Part shown: positions 6,656 through 13,828 of the stretch, one piece after another
Layout of the letters: every line of letters begins with the position of its first letter
Numbering within the stretch: position 1 is the stretch's first letter
Origin: HGM11416 sp964532155
GTDB taxonomy: Bacteria > Bacillota > Clostridia > Christensenellales > Borkfalkiaceae
Assembly (NCBI GenBank): GCA_964532155.1
Contig: CAZHGN010000020.1
Span: forward strand, 1-26,953
Reading direction: 5' to 3'
Length of the DNA: 26,953 nucleotides
Notes under the pieces: generated by a model
What the model was told of the DNA's origin: nothing
Databases searched by the model: none
Seen by the model: only the letters and a program-made list of their open reading frames with translations
Translations under genes and position numbers: made by a program

Positions 6656-7444
6656 ATGCATTTTTATAAGCGTTTGAAATCAAAGATAAAAAGGTACTAT
6701 TCGTTTAATGCCGAAACAAGCGCAAGCACCTATGCCGGCGGGCTTGCGTATTTTTATTTTGCGGGGCTCGTGCCTTTTTTAGGGCTCGTTTTGTCGGTTT
6801 TAGGTACGCTCAAAATAGACGGCGCGCCTTTCGTCTCTTTTTTCGGCGGTAGTTTTTCGGCGTTTTTGGAAAGGGCAACTGCGGAAAGCGAAACGAAAGG
6901 CGCAAATATTTTAATGGCGGCAATAGCCTTCTATTCGTCCGCACATTTTTACTTTCATCTCATACGGACGGGCGAAAGAGTGTATAAAGCCGAAAGATCG
7001 AAGGGCGTTATTAAGCGCGTTTTATCCTTTATTTACCTGCTTTTAGCTCAGTTTTTAATGCTTGTGGCGGTATTTTTGCACGCTTTAAGCGAAAAGGCTC
7101 TTGTTTTTTTAGGTTTTTCGCGTTTGGTCGTTTCGCTCGTGCGCGTTTCGGTCGGTGTGTCGTTCAATCTCGTATTGTCTCTCGTCCTTCATCTGTTTGC
7201 AGTGCCGCTCGGCAAAAAAAGAATAAAATACGCCGGTCGCGGTACGCTGTTTACTTTCGTTTATTGGGAAATAGCCGCCGTCGTTTTCGATCTGTATCTT
7301 TCGTTAAAATCGACCGACGAACTTTCGGTCGCCTACGTCGCGGCTTTTTTATTGTACCTCTATTGGCTTATGCGCGGTTTAATCGGCGGCATGGCGGTAA
7401 ACGCTTTGTATTTGAATGATTCGGGGGAGTGTCGGACTGAATAA
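6656..7444 (+). CDS. YihY/BrkB-family inner membrane protein
   Basis: A 262-aa polytopic membrane protein of the YihY/BrkB (UPF0761) family, formerly and wrongly called ribonuclease BN. After a short basic N-terminus (KRLKSKIKRYYSF), about six hydrophobic segments follow: near residues 22-50, 84-100, 120-145, 155-180, 195-215 and 225-250. The family motif region ASTYAGGLAYFYFAGLVPFLGLVLS is present early. The function of the family is unknown. The start codon has no ribosome site, but the position of the first helix agrees with it. It lies 53 nt after the minE-like gene and may have its own promoter. The last codons precede a 95-nt gap before the tsaE promoter. Confidence 0.85.
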   Translation: MHFYKRLKSKIKRYYSFNAETSASTYAGGLAYFYFAGLVPFLGLVLSVLGTLKIDGAPFVSFFGGSFSAFLERATAESETKGANILMAAIAFYSSAHFYFHLIRTGERVYKAERSKGVIKRVLSFIYLLLAQFLMLVAVFLHALSEKALVFLGFSRLVVSLVRVSVGVSFNLVLSLVLHLFAVPLGKKRIKYAGRGTLFTFVYWEIAAVVFDLYLSLKSTDELSVAYVAAFLLYLYWLMRGLIGGMAVNALYLNDSGECRTE

Positions 7445-7453
7445 AAATACGTT

Positions 7454-7497
7454 TTTGCTCATCACGCTTAAAAGTCGTTTGAGCAAATGAATATATT
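7454..7497 (+). other. Inverted repeat between yihY-like gene and tsaE
   Basis: TTTGCTCA (7454-7461) pairs with TGAGCAAA (7490-7497) around a 28-nt loop. No T-run follows, so it is not a convincing terminator. The remaining bases up to 7540 show nothing else of note. Confidence 0.35.
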
Positions 7498-7539
7498 ACC
7501 GTTAGGTAGTGCGTGTTTGCGTAAGCGGCGGTAAAATCG

Positions 7540-7568
7540 TTGACAAAATATGCGGAAAGCTATATTAT
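7540..7568 (+). promoter_or_regulatory. Consensus promoter of the tsaE-murF operon
   Basis: A perfect TTGACA (7540-7545), a 17-nt spacer and TATTAT (7563-7568). Transcription is expected to start near 7575, only about 4 nt before the tsaE ATG at 7579. The TTG of this -35 box is also the first codon of a longer open frame, which shows that the longer start is not real. Confidence 0.8.
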
Positions 7569-7578
7569 TAGTCATAAT

Positions 7579-7992
7579 ATGAAGTATATAACTAATAGCC
7601 CCGAGGAGACCGTTTCGGTCGGTCGGGCTTTTGCCGAAAAATTGAATAAGGGCTCGGTCGTTTTGCTTTCGGGCGAAATGGGCGCGGGTAAAACGGTTTT
7701 CGTCAAGGGAATGGCTTTGGGTTTGGGCGTAAAAGCCCTTATAACCAGTCCGACGTACGCTTATATGAACGACTACGACGGAGTTTTATATCATTACGAT
7801 TGTTATCGTCTTTCGAGCGGTGAGGATGCCGAGGCACTCGGGCTTACCGATTATTTTTACGCCGGCGGCGTATGCGTTATAGAATGGAGCGAGAACATTG
7901 CCGACGTTTTGCCCGAAAAGACCGTAAAGGTCTCTATTGTAAAACTTAGCGAGCAACAAAGGAGTATCGAAATTGAAATACCTTGCGATTGA
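7579..7992 (+). CDS. tsaE: tRNA t6A biosynthesis ATPase TsaE
   Basis: A 137-aa P-loop protein that works with TsaB and TsaD in making N6-threonylcarbamoyl-adenosine at position 37 of ANN-decoding tRNAs. Walker A is GEMGAGKT at residues 32-39. Further family motifs follow: SPTYAYMNDY, HYDCYRL and VIEWSENI. The usual length is 140-155 aa. The ATG at 7579 is chosen because the in-frame TTG at 7540 lies inside the promoter. Since the predicted RNA start is about 4 nt upstream, the message is probably leaderless, and no ribosome site is seen. The 3' end overlaps tsaB by 20 nt. It heads a five-gene operon ending in murF. Confidence 0.93.
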   Translation: MKYITNSPEETVSVGRAFAEKLNKGSVVLLSGEMGAGKTVFVKGMALGLGVKALITSPTYAYMNDYDGVLYHYDCYRLSSGEDAEALGLTDYFYAGGVCVIEWSENIADVLPEKTVKVSIVKLSEQQRSIEIEIPCD

Positions 7993-8578
7993 TACAACGG
8001 GGGATCTCGTCGTTACGGCTGTTAACGGAGATAGGCGTGCCGTCAGATATTTAAAGGGGTGTCACACTCAGCATTCGCTTACGCTTATGCCGTACGTGGA
8101 GGAGTGCTTGACCGAAGTCGGCTTGGAACTTGGCGACGCGGATTTTTTCTCCGCGGTAGTAGGTCCGGGTTCGTTTACGGGTATAAGAATAGGTGTTTCG
8201 GCGATAAAGGCTTTTTGTTTGGCGACAGGCAAGGGGGCTTTGTCGTTAACCTCGTTCGACTGTTTGGCATACGATGATAACGCACCCGAAAAGGCTTTTT
8301 GCGTTGTGGACGCCGCGCATGACAATTTTTACTGCGCCGCATACGACTGCAAAAAACTTACCGTTGCACCTTGCTTTTTGTCCAAGCAAGAAGTTTCGGA
8401 GCGCTCGGCGGGGTATACCGTCGTTTCGGATAAAGAACTCGATTTTTCCGATTTTTATTTAGCCGACCGCGTGAAGGGGTTCGAGCGTGCCGTCGAGGCG
8501 TTAAAGGATAAAGCGTCTTCGAGCGATATGCTCGTTCCGTTGTACGTTAAAAAAAGTCAGGCGGAAGAGTCGTGCTGA
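7973..8578 (+). CDS. tsaB: tRNA t6A biosynthesis protein TsaB
   Basis: A 201-aa protein of the ASKHA fold that acts as the non-catalytic partner of TsaD in t6A synthesis. The N-terminus KYLAIDTTGD and the motif GPGSFTGIRIG (residues 64-74) are diagnostic. The start is a TTG, supported by AAAGGAG at about 7958-7964 and by the family N-terminus. The protein is slightly shorter than the common 220-235 aa because of a compact C-terminal domain. It overlaps tsaE by 20 nt and rimI by 7 nt, so translation is coupled. The tsaD gene, usually near, is not in this window. Confidence 0.93.
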   Translation: MKYLAIDTTGDLVVTAVNGDRRAVRYLKGCHTQHSLTLMPYVEECLTEVGLELGDADFFSAVVGPGSFTGIRIGVSAIKAFCLATGKGALSLTSFDCLAYDDNAPEKAFCVVDAAHDNFYCAAYDCKKLTVAPCFLSKQEVSERSAGYTVVSDKELDFSDFYLADRVKGFERAVEALKDKASSSDMLVPLYVKKSQAEESC

Positions 8579-9009
8579 TCGAGCGTTGGAATTCTTCGCA
8601 CGATAGTCGCGTTGCGGCGCTCGAAAAGGAGTGCTTCGATTATCCTTGGAGCGAAGAAATGGTTATAGAAACGTCCTCGTCGGATAACTTTTTCGGCTTG
8701 GTCTTGACTGAAGACGGAGTTGTTTACGGCTATGCGGGCGCCGTTTGCGCGTTCGACGTAGCCGACGTAGCTCTCGTCGCAGTCAGCCCCGACCGCCGAC
8801 GCAGAGGTTTCGGCTTTGCCGTTACCGCCGCTTTGTGCGACGAACTTGAAAAAAGGGGAATACGCGAGATATTCCTCGAAGTTAGGGCGAGCAACCTATC
8901 GGCGATAGGTCTTTACGAAAAGTGCGGCTTTAAAGCGGTCGGACTGAGGAAAAAATATTACGAAGATGCCGAAGACGCGATAGTTATGGTGAAGAGTAAA
9001 CAAATTTGA
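8572..9009 (+). CDS. rimI: Ribosomal-protein-alanine N-acetyltransferase RimI-like
   Basis: A 145-aa GNAT acetyltransferase. The acetyl-CoA binding motif is VSPDRRRRGFG (residues 71-81), and EVRASNLSAIGLYEKCGF at about 103-120 is the RimI hallmark. RimI acetylates the N-terminus of ribosomal protein S18 in E. coli; in Firmicutes the substrate range is less clear. Its place between tsaB and later genes is the standard TsaE-TsaB-RimI arrangement. The start is GTG at 8572, overlapping tsaB by 7 nt, with GGAAGAG upstream. Nothing is missing. Confidence 0.9.
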   Translation: MLIERWNSSHDSRVAALEKECFDYPWSEEMVIETSSSDNFFGLVLTEDGVVYGYAGAVCAFDVADVALVAVSPDRRRRGFGFAVTAALCDELEKRGIREIFLEVRASNLSAIGLYEKCGFKAVGLRKKYYEDAEDAIVMVKSKQI

Positions 9010-9767
9010 ACGGTGACGAAAGTTTGCCTTGCGGTCTTTCGCTCGGCGATAAAAAAAGCGATTTAGTCGGCAAAAAAGGGATTATAATAAAGGGGAGCGG
9101 CGAACCGCTCGTGCTTTTGCACGGATATATGTCGTCTAAAGAAGCGTTTGTCGGGCAAATCGAATTTTTTTCGCGCTACTTTACCGTTTGCGCCCCCGAT
9201 CTTACCGGGTTTGGCGAGAATGCCGAAATGCCGTATCCCTATGCGCTCGACGATTACGTCGCGGAATTTTTGCGGCTTGCCGATAGTCTTGGCGGTAGAG
9301 TAAAGGTAATTGCTCATTCTTTCGGTTGCAGAATTGCCTTAAAGGCGGCGGCGACGTCGAACGTTGTCGAAAAAGCCGCGTTGTGCGGCGTTGCCGGGTT
9401 AAAACCTGCTTTTTCGTTAAAGCGGTTTATAAAAAAGAGAAGTTACGCCCTTTTAAAGGGTGTTATTCCGCGCGAGGTTGCCGAGAAATTGTTTTTTTCC
9501 GCCGATTATAGGCTGGCGAAAGGCAACCTTAAACAAAGCTTTAAAGCGGTTACGAGCGAGTATCTCGACGGCTTGCTTCCGTCGGTAAAATGCCCCGTGT
9601 TTTGCCTTTTCGGCGAAAGGGATAAAGATACGCCGCCCGCCCTTTTAAAGCGACTAAAAAGGGGAGTGCCGCATTGCGACGGCACGGTAATGCGCGGGTG
9701 CGGTCATTTTTGTTTTATCGACAATCCCGCGGAGTTTAATTTGATCGTAAGGGAGTTCCTTTTATGA
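9006..9767 (+). CDS. Alpha/beta hydrolase
   Basis: A 253-aa alpha/beta-hydrolase fold protein, likely a cytoplasmic esterase-like enzyme of unknown substrate. The oxyanion region is LVLLHGYMSS (residues 35-44). The nucleophile is Ser105 in AHSFGCR, an S-F-G variant of the GxSxG elbow with Ala-His in place of the first Gly. The acid is probably Asp206 or Asp208 in GERDKDTP, and the base is His234 in GCGHFCF. No signal peptide is visible. The assigned start is TTG at 9006, which overlaps the rimI stop; a TTG at 9024 is another possibility, so the first few residues are uncertain. The 3' end overlaps murF by 4 nt. Sitting just before murF it may serve envelope metabolism, but that is inference. 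Confidence 0.8.
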   Translation: MNGDESLPCGLSLGDKKSDLVGKKGIIIKGSGEPLVLLHGYMSSKEAFVGQIEFFSRYFTVCAPDLTGFGENAEMPYPYALDDYVAEFLRLADSLGGRVKVIAHSFGCRIALKAAATSNVVEKAALCGVAGLKPAFSLKRFIKKRSYALLKGVIPREVAEKLFFSADYRLAKGNLKQSFKAVTSEYLDGLLPSVKCPVFCLFGERDKDTPPALLKRLKRGVPHCDGTVMRGCGHFCFIDNPAEFNLIVREFLL

Positions 9768-11458
9768 ATTCTTTATTATTGGCAAATATAGAAAGAGCGG
9801 CGGGGGTTAGCGACATGTTCGAGGGCGACTGGTTTTTGGCTTGCGCCTTTATCGCGCTGTGCAATACCTTGTTGCTTTTGCTTATTTCATATAAATTTTT
9901 GCAGATAATGCAGCAGTCGGGGTACGAGGGCTTCGGCTATTTTAAGTGGCTCCGTCGTCGCGACAACGTTTATTTAACACGCCTTGCGACTGTTTCGATG
10001 CTCAGCATTCTCGCATACCTGCTGTTTAATATCGCCTTGTCGTTTATATCGGGGGATTGGGTTATTTATTGCGGTTTCGTCTTTTACGTGATATTCATTT
10101 TTGCCTATCACAGAGCGGATAAAAAGCATATACGCAAAGTTCCCATAAACTTCACCGCACGTATGGAAAGGCTTATCGGGGCTTATCTTTTCGTGCTGTT
10201 TGCTTGTAACCTTTTGCTGCTCGTTATTATGAACCTTTTGGCGCATGCGTTCAGTATAAACGCGTTGTTCGTGCGCATACGCTACGCCGCAATATGCGTA
10301 ATGCCCGTTTGCGTTCCCTTTTTCGTACTGCTTGCGTACTATTTGACCAAGCCGTTTGAAAACGCTCGGCAAAAGAAATACATTCAAAAGTGCACTGCGG
10401 CGCTGTGCGCTCGCCCCGAGCTTATTCGTATCGGCATAACGGGCAGTTACGGCAAGACGAGCGTTAAAGAAATACTTAAGACCATTCTCGAGGAAAAGTA
10501 TAACGTTTTGGCTACGCCCAGCTCGTATAACACGCCTATGGGAATCTGCAAAACGGTAGGCGACCTTAAAGAGGGGCACGACGTTTTCATTGCCGAAATG
10601 GGCGCTCGCCACGTGGGTGACATTGCTCGGCTCGCTTCTATAGTAAAGCCGAACTACGCGATTATCAACGGAATAGTCGGACAACACCTCGAAAGTTTCG
10701 GTACGCTTGCCGCCGTTCAGCAGACTAAATACGAGCTTGTGGAAAGCATGAGTAGCGGAGTGGTCGCTTATACCGTGGATAATGAGGCGACGTCCGTGCT
10801 CTTTTCGGACTGCAAGATAGAGAGCGTTCCGTGCGGTATCGACCTTGCCAAGTCGCCGACCGTTTACGCAGAGGATATAGAACTGTCGAGCGAGGGCAGT
10901 AGTTTTACGCTGTGCGTCGGCGAAAGTCGCGTACGGTGTCATACCGTTTTATTGGGTAGCCATAACGTATCCAACGTGTGCCTTGCCGCGGCAATCGCCT
11001 TTAAAATGGGGCTTACCGTCGATGAAATTTGTGCGGGAATAGCGCGCATGCGCCCGATAAAGCACAGGCTCGAATGCGTGAAAAATTCTTACGGCGTAAC
11101 CGTTATAGACGACAGTTATAACGCTAATACTCGCGGTATAGACGCCGCTATGGAAGTTTTGTCCGAATTCGACGGGCGCAAGATCGTGGTTACGCCCGGT
11201 CTTGTGGAACTCGGTAGGGAAGAGGATCTCGAAAACTATCGTTTGGGCAAAAAGATGGCTGCCGTTTGCGATATAGCCTTGCTCGTCGGTAAATCTGCGA
11301 CATACAGAATACAGGACGGTTTGATAGACGGCGGCTTCGATAACGAAAATATTATAATCGTCAAGGACTTGGAGTCGGCAAAACGCAAGCTGAAAAAACT
11401 TTTAAAACGCGGCGACGTCGTGTTGTTCGAAAACGATTTGCCCGATAAATTCGCTTAA
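9764..11458 (+). CDS. murF: Membrane-anchored MurF ligase
   Basis: MurF adds D-Ala-D-Ala to UDP-MurNAc-tripeptide, the last cytoplasmic step of the peptidoglycan precursor. The Mur ligase core starts near residue 215. The ATP loop is GITGSYGKTSVKE (224-236), followed by NTPMGICKT, IAEMGARHVGDI, GSHNVSNVCLAAA and VIDDSYNANTRG, all in the expected order. The protein ends in VVLFENDLPDKF. At 564 aa it is about 110 aa longer than the common MurF (about 450 aa) because some 200 N-terminal residues form about five membrane helices (near 24-48, 71-94, 98-115, 138-162 and 172-195), placed ahead of a shortened N-terminal core. Similar membrane-linked MurF proteins occur in some Clostridia. The ATG overlaps the hydrolase stop (ATGA), and GGGAG lies upstream. 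Ddl, which makes its dipeptide substrate, follows. Confidence 0.93.
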   Translation: MNSLLLANIERAAGVSDMFEGDWFLACAFIALCNTLLLLLISYKFLQIMQQSGYEGFGYFKWLRRRDNVYLTRLATVSMLSILAYLLFNIALSFISGDWVIYCGFVFYVIFIFAYHRADKKHIRKVPINFTARMERLIGAYLFVLFACNLLLLVIMNLLAHAFSINALFVRIRYAAICVMPVCVPFFVLLAYYLTKPFENARQKKYIQKCTAALCARPELIRIGITGSYGKTSVKEILKTILEEKYNVLATPSSYNTPMGICKTVGDLKEGHDVFIAEMGARHVGDIARLASIVKPNYAIINGIVGQHLESFGTLAAVQQTKYELVESMSSGVVAYTVDNEATSVLFSDCKIESVPCGIDLAKSPTVYAEDIELSSEGSSFTLCVGESRVRCHTVLLGSHNVSNVCLAAAIAFKMGLTVDEICAGIARMRPIKHRLECVKNSYGVTVIDDSYNANTRGIDAAMEVLSEFDGRKIVVTPGLVELGREEDLENYRLGKKMAAVCDIALLVGKSATYRIQDGLIDGGFDNENIIIVKDLESAKRKLKKLLKRGDVVLFENDLPDKFA

Positions 11459-11505
11459 ACGCCGTAACCTTTCGGGCGTGGCTCGCATATCGTATATCAG
11501 GATGT

Positions 11506-11540
11506 ATTCACCGAAGCAAAACGCTTAGGTGAATTTTTTT
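11506..11540 (+). terminator. Terminator-like hairpin overlapping the ddl ribosome site
   Basis: ATTCACCGAAGC (11506-11517) pairs with GCTTAGGTGAAT (11523-11534), with one mismatch and a 5-nt loop. The T-run 11534-11540 ends directly at the ddl ATG (11541). The 3' arm contains the Shine-Dalgarno sequence AGGTGA (11527-11532). Folding would therefore either end transcription just before ddl or hide its ribosome site. It may terminate the murF operon, act as an attenuator of ddl, or both. Confidence 0.75.
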
Positions 11541-12665
11541 ATGAAAAACGTAATGATTTTTTTCGGCGGCGCTTCGCCCGAGCGCGACGTTTCGGTGATT
11601 ACCGGCGTTCTCACGGCAAACTCATTGGATAAAACGGCGTTTAATCCCATTCCCGTCTACGTTGCCGCAGACGGAACGTTTTATATCGGCAAACCGCTTT
11701 TAAACATTGCTTTTTACCGAAATCCCGATTTTAAGTTGTGCAAAAAAGCGGTGCTTTTGCCGGGCAGTTCCAAGCTGTATTCGTATAAAAGGGGCAAACT
11801 GAAAGAGGAATATACCGTCGATTGTGCGTTCAACTGCATGCACGGCGGCGGTGGAGAGGACGGTACGCTTTGCGGACTTTTAAACGTTTGCCGCATTCCG
11901 CTTGCCTCGCCGCCGCTATTTAGTTCGGCGTTGTCTATGGATAAGCATTTTACCAAAATCGCGCTTGCCGGAATGGGCGTTTCGGTCGTCGATTACGTAA
12001 GAGTGCGGCGCAAGGGCTTTTTTGCCGACAGCGACGGCGTAACGCGCGTGATAGGGCGCAAACTCGGGTTTCCGCTTATCGTAAAACCCGCCGGTTTGGG
12101 TTCGAGTATAGGCATAACGGTCGCGCACGACAATGCGGAACTGTTTTCGGCACTGTGCGCCGCGTTTAGGTACGACGGCAAGGCAATATGTGAAAAATAT
12201 ATAGAGGGCGCGCGCGATATAAACTGCGCCGTGTATTTTGCAAGCGGCGGTTTGGTCGTGTCCGAGCTCGAAGAGGCGATAAGATCGCACGAGGTGCTTA
12301 CCTTCGACGATAAATACGGCGGCGTAAAAAGCGGTTCGTCTAACCGAAAATTCCCGGCGGACGTGGGCGAAGACGTAAAAGACGAGGTTAAGCGGGTGGC
12401 GGCTAAAATATATTCGGAGTTCGAGTTTAGCGGAATCGTCCGTTTTGACTTTTTGCTTGTAGGCAATAAGGTCTATTTGAATGAAATAAACGCGGTGCCC
12501 GGCTCGCTTGCTTATTACCTTTTCTGCGATAAATTGTCGGATTTTTCAAACCTTCTTACAAAGCTCGTAGCGGATGCCGAAAAGCGCAAGCGCGAAACGG
12601 ACGGTAGAGTGATAGAATATACGTCTTCGGTGCTGTTCGGCGATTTTAAGGGCGCAAAAAAATAA
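11541..12665 (+). CDS. ddl: D-alanine--D-alanine ligase
   Basis: An ATP-grasp ligase of 374 aa that joins two D-alanines to make the dipeptide MurF adds to the peptidoglycan precursor. Family motifs are in order: GGASPERDVSVITG at the start, MHGGGGEDGTLCGLL, the ATP-binding KPAGLGSSIG, EKYIEGARDI, and the metal and substrate region FDFLLVGNKVYLNEINAVPGSLAYY. The start is ATG 11541, placed 8 nt after AGGTGA; a GTG at 11529 in the same frame lies inside the hairpin arm and lacks a site of its own. The last approx 20 residues are a charged tail. It is the next gene after murF, but the hairpin between them suggests separate control. Confidence 0.94.
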   Translation: MKNVMIFFGGASPERDVSVITGVLTANSLDKTAFNPIPVYVAADGTFYIGKPLLNIAFYRNPDFKLCKKAVLLPGSSKLYSYKRGKLKEEYTVDCAFNCMHGGGGEDGTLCGLLNVCRIPLASPPLFSSALSMDKHFTKIALAGMGVSVVDYVRVRRKGFFADSDGVTRVIGRKLGFPLIVKPAGLGSSIGITVAHDNAELFSALCAAFRYDGKAICEKYIEGARDINCAVYFASGGLVVSELEEAIRSHEVLTFDDKYGGVKSGSSNRKFPADVGEDVKDEVKRVAAKIYSEFEFSGIVRFDFLLVGNKVYLNEINAVPGSLAYYLFCDKLSDFSNLLTKLVADAEKRKRETDGRVIEYTSSVLFGDFKGAKK

Positions 12666-12667
12666 AG

Positions 12668-12710
12668 GCGTGCAAAATAGTTGCGGCATGCCGCCACGCT
12701 ACGCTTTTTT
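12668..12710 (+). terminator. Probable terminator of ddl
   Basis: GCGTG (12668-12672) pairs with CACGC (12695-12699), enclosing a second small hairpin GCGG-CATG-CCGC (12683-12694). A six-T run follows at 12705-12710. The structure is irregular, so this is a moderate call. Confidence 0.45.
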
Positions 12711-12728
12711 AAAAACTAAAAAGCAAGA

Positions 12729-12756
12729 CGTTTGCGTGTTTAAAAACACGCAAACG
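12729..12756. promoter_or_regulatory. 28-bp perfect inverted repeat upstream of the DeoC-like gene
   Basis: CGTTTGCGTGTTT and AAACACGCAAACG are perfect inverted arms with only two bases between them. There is no T-run, so it is not a terminator. TATATT (12766-12771), a possible -10 box, lies 10 nt further on, which puts the repeat over the -35 region, a typical place for a repressor operator. Confidence 0.6.
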
Positions 12757-12778
12757 GTGCAAGAATATATTCGTGGAT

Positions 12779-13423
12779 ATGAACGAATTATACTCTAAGG
12801 TCGAACTTTACGTCGACGATAAACTTGCAACCTATACCGACGTAAAACGCTATTTAGACGGAGCGATCGCTTTAGGCATGCGCGCGGCGAGCGTACCGCA
12901 AAGCTACGTTTTGTGGAGCAAAAAATACGTTTGCAAAAAAATAAAAATCGGCACGTTCGTCGGCGTTCCTAACGGAAACGACACCGTTTTTGCAAAGGCG
13001 CATTGCATACGCGAAGGGCTGAAAAACGGCGCCGAAGAGTTTGCCGTCGCAATAAATTATAACGAGCTGAAAAGCGGCAACGCGGATTATACCGCTTGCG
13101 AGTTAAAAAGGCTTAAACGCGAGTGCAGAAGTAAACTTTTTAAGTGCATATTGCAAACCGAATTGCTTTCCGATGCCGAAACGGAAAACTTTTGCGCGTT
13201 CGCCTTGCAGGCGCGGTGCGATTACGTTTGCTTGGGTTATCCGAAAAACGCCGAGGGGGAGAATTTGGCGGAAAAAATAGCCAAAATAAAAGCCGTCGTC
13301 GGTAAAAAAATTAAACTTGCGGTTTTTTGTGCGGATGCGACGGAGGAGAGCGTTTCGGCACTTCTATCGTCGGGAATAGACAGAGTTGCCGTTAAAAGCG
13401 TAGACGGCGTTTTCGTCGGTTGA
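12779..13423 (+). CDS. DeoC-fold aldolase-like protein lacking catalytic residues
   Basis: The 214-aa protein aligns along its length with deoxyribose-phosphate aldolase: an early VPQSYVLWSKK segment, FVGVPNGNDTVFAKAHCIREGLKNGAEE, ELKSG, and LQTELLSDAE. All three active-site residues appear to be replaced. The Asp of EIDMVIN is Ala89 (EFAVAIN). The Schiff-base Lys of FVKTSTG is Cys151 (YVCLGYP). The Lys of VKASGG is Ala181 (KLAVFCA). It is therefore unlikely to be an active DeoC and may be a binding or regulatory pseudoenzyme. The start may be ATG 12779, which sits about where TATATT (12766-12771) would start transcription, or GTG 12773. Neither has a ribosome site. The gene stands alone with a large inverted repeat upstream and no nucleoside genes nearby. 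Confidence 0.75.
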   Translation: MNELYSKVELYVDDKLATYTDVKRYLDGAIALGMRAASVPQSYVLWSKKYVCKKIKIGTFVGVPNGNDTVFAKAHCIREGLKNGAEEFAVAINYNELKSGNADYTACELKRLKRECRSKLFKCILQTELLSDAETENFCAFALQARCDYVCLGYPKNAEGENLAEKIAKIKAVVGKKIKLAVFCADATEESVSALLSSGIDRVAVKSVDGVFVG

Positions 13424-13512
13424 TTTTTTTGCGGGCGGCGTTTGCTTGAGCGGTGGCATGGCGGCGGTAGAACGGTTGCTCGGCGAGTTATTGCAAGCGG
13501 CAAAGGAAGCGG

Positions 13513-13542
13513 TGTTGAATTAAAATATGTTGAATTAAAATA
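13513..13542. repeat. Perfect 15-bp tandem duplication
   Basis: TGTTGAATTAAAATA occurs at 13513-13527 and again at 13528-13542. It lies in the 277-nt gap between the DeoC-like gene and the tRNA. The only other things in that gap are a 22-codon open frame (13458-13523) without a ribosome site and the tRNA promoter. Confidence 0.9.
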
Positions 13543-13622
13543 TAAAAGTTTAGCGCGGTAACGGAGAAAAATGCAGAAAACTTGCCGTTTTAAACTTTTT
13601 TTAATAAATCGGCTAAAATCGT

Positions 13623-13651
13623 TTCACAAATTCGTTTTCTTGTGTTATAAT
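13623..13651 (+). promoter_or_regulatory. Promoter of tRNA-Ser
   Basis: TTCACA (13623-13628), a 17-nt spacer and a perfect TATAAT (13646-13651). Transcription should start near 13658, about 43 nt before the mature tRNA. Confidence 0.8.
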
Positions 13652-13700
13652 AACGACCGTCGTGTGGGATTTCGGTTCAATATTGGAGTCGTCGCGATGT

Positions 13701-13792
13701 GGAAACGTATCGAAGTGGTCGCAACGAGCCGCACTCGAAATGCGGTTACGCCTTCCCGGCGTACGAGAGTTCGAATCTCTCCGTTTCCGCCA
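13701..13792 (+). tRNA. tRNA-Ser (anticodon CGA)
   Basis: A class II tRNA with an encoded CCA end (13790-13792). The acceptor stem is GGAAACG pairing with CGTTTCC (13782-13788), with G13789 as discriminator. The anticodon stem-loop CCGCA-CTCGAAA-TGCGG gives CGA, which reads UCG serine codons. A long variable arm (ACGCC-TTCCC-GGCGT) is typical of tRNA-Ser, and the T arm is GAGAG-TTCGAAT-CTCTC. It has its own promoter and terminator. Confidence 0.97.
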
Positions 13793-13796
13793 ACCG

Positions 13797-13828
13797 GACT
13801 TGCAATTCTTTTTGCAAGTCTTTTTTTT
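13797..13828 (+). terminator. Terminator of tRNA-Ser
   Basis: GACTTGCAA (13797-13805) pairs perfectly with TTGCAAGTC (13812-13820), followed by eight T residues (13821-13828). It begins 4 nt after the tRNA CCA end. Confidence 0.95.

Noticed and set aside
9974..10942. 322-aa open frame on the minus strand inside murF
   Set aside because: It lies entirely opposite murF, which has clear Mur ligase motifs. The minus product matches nothing recognisable.
13458..13523. 22-codon open frame after the DeoC-like gene, with a helical-looking product
   Set aside because: No ribosome site. It overlaps the tandem duplication, and a +1 shift from the DeoC-like gene would not restore a known DeoC C-terminus.
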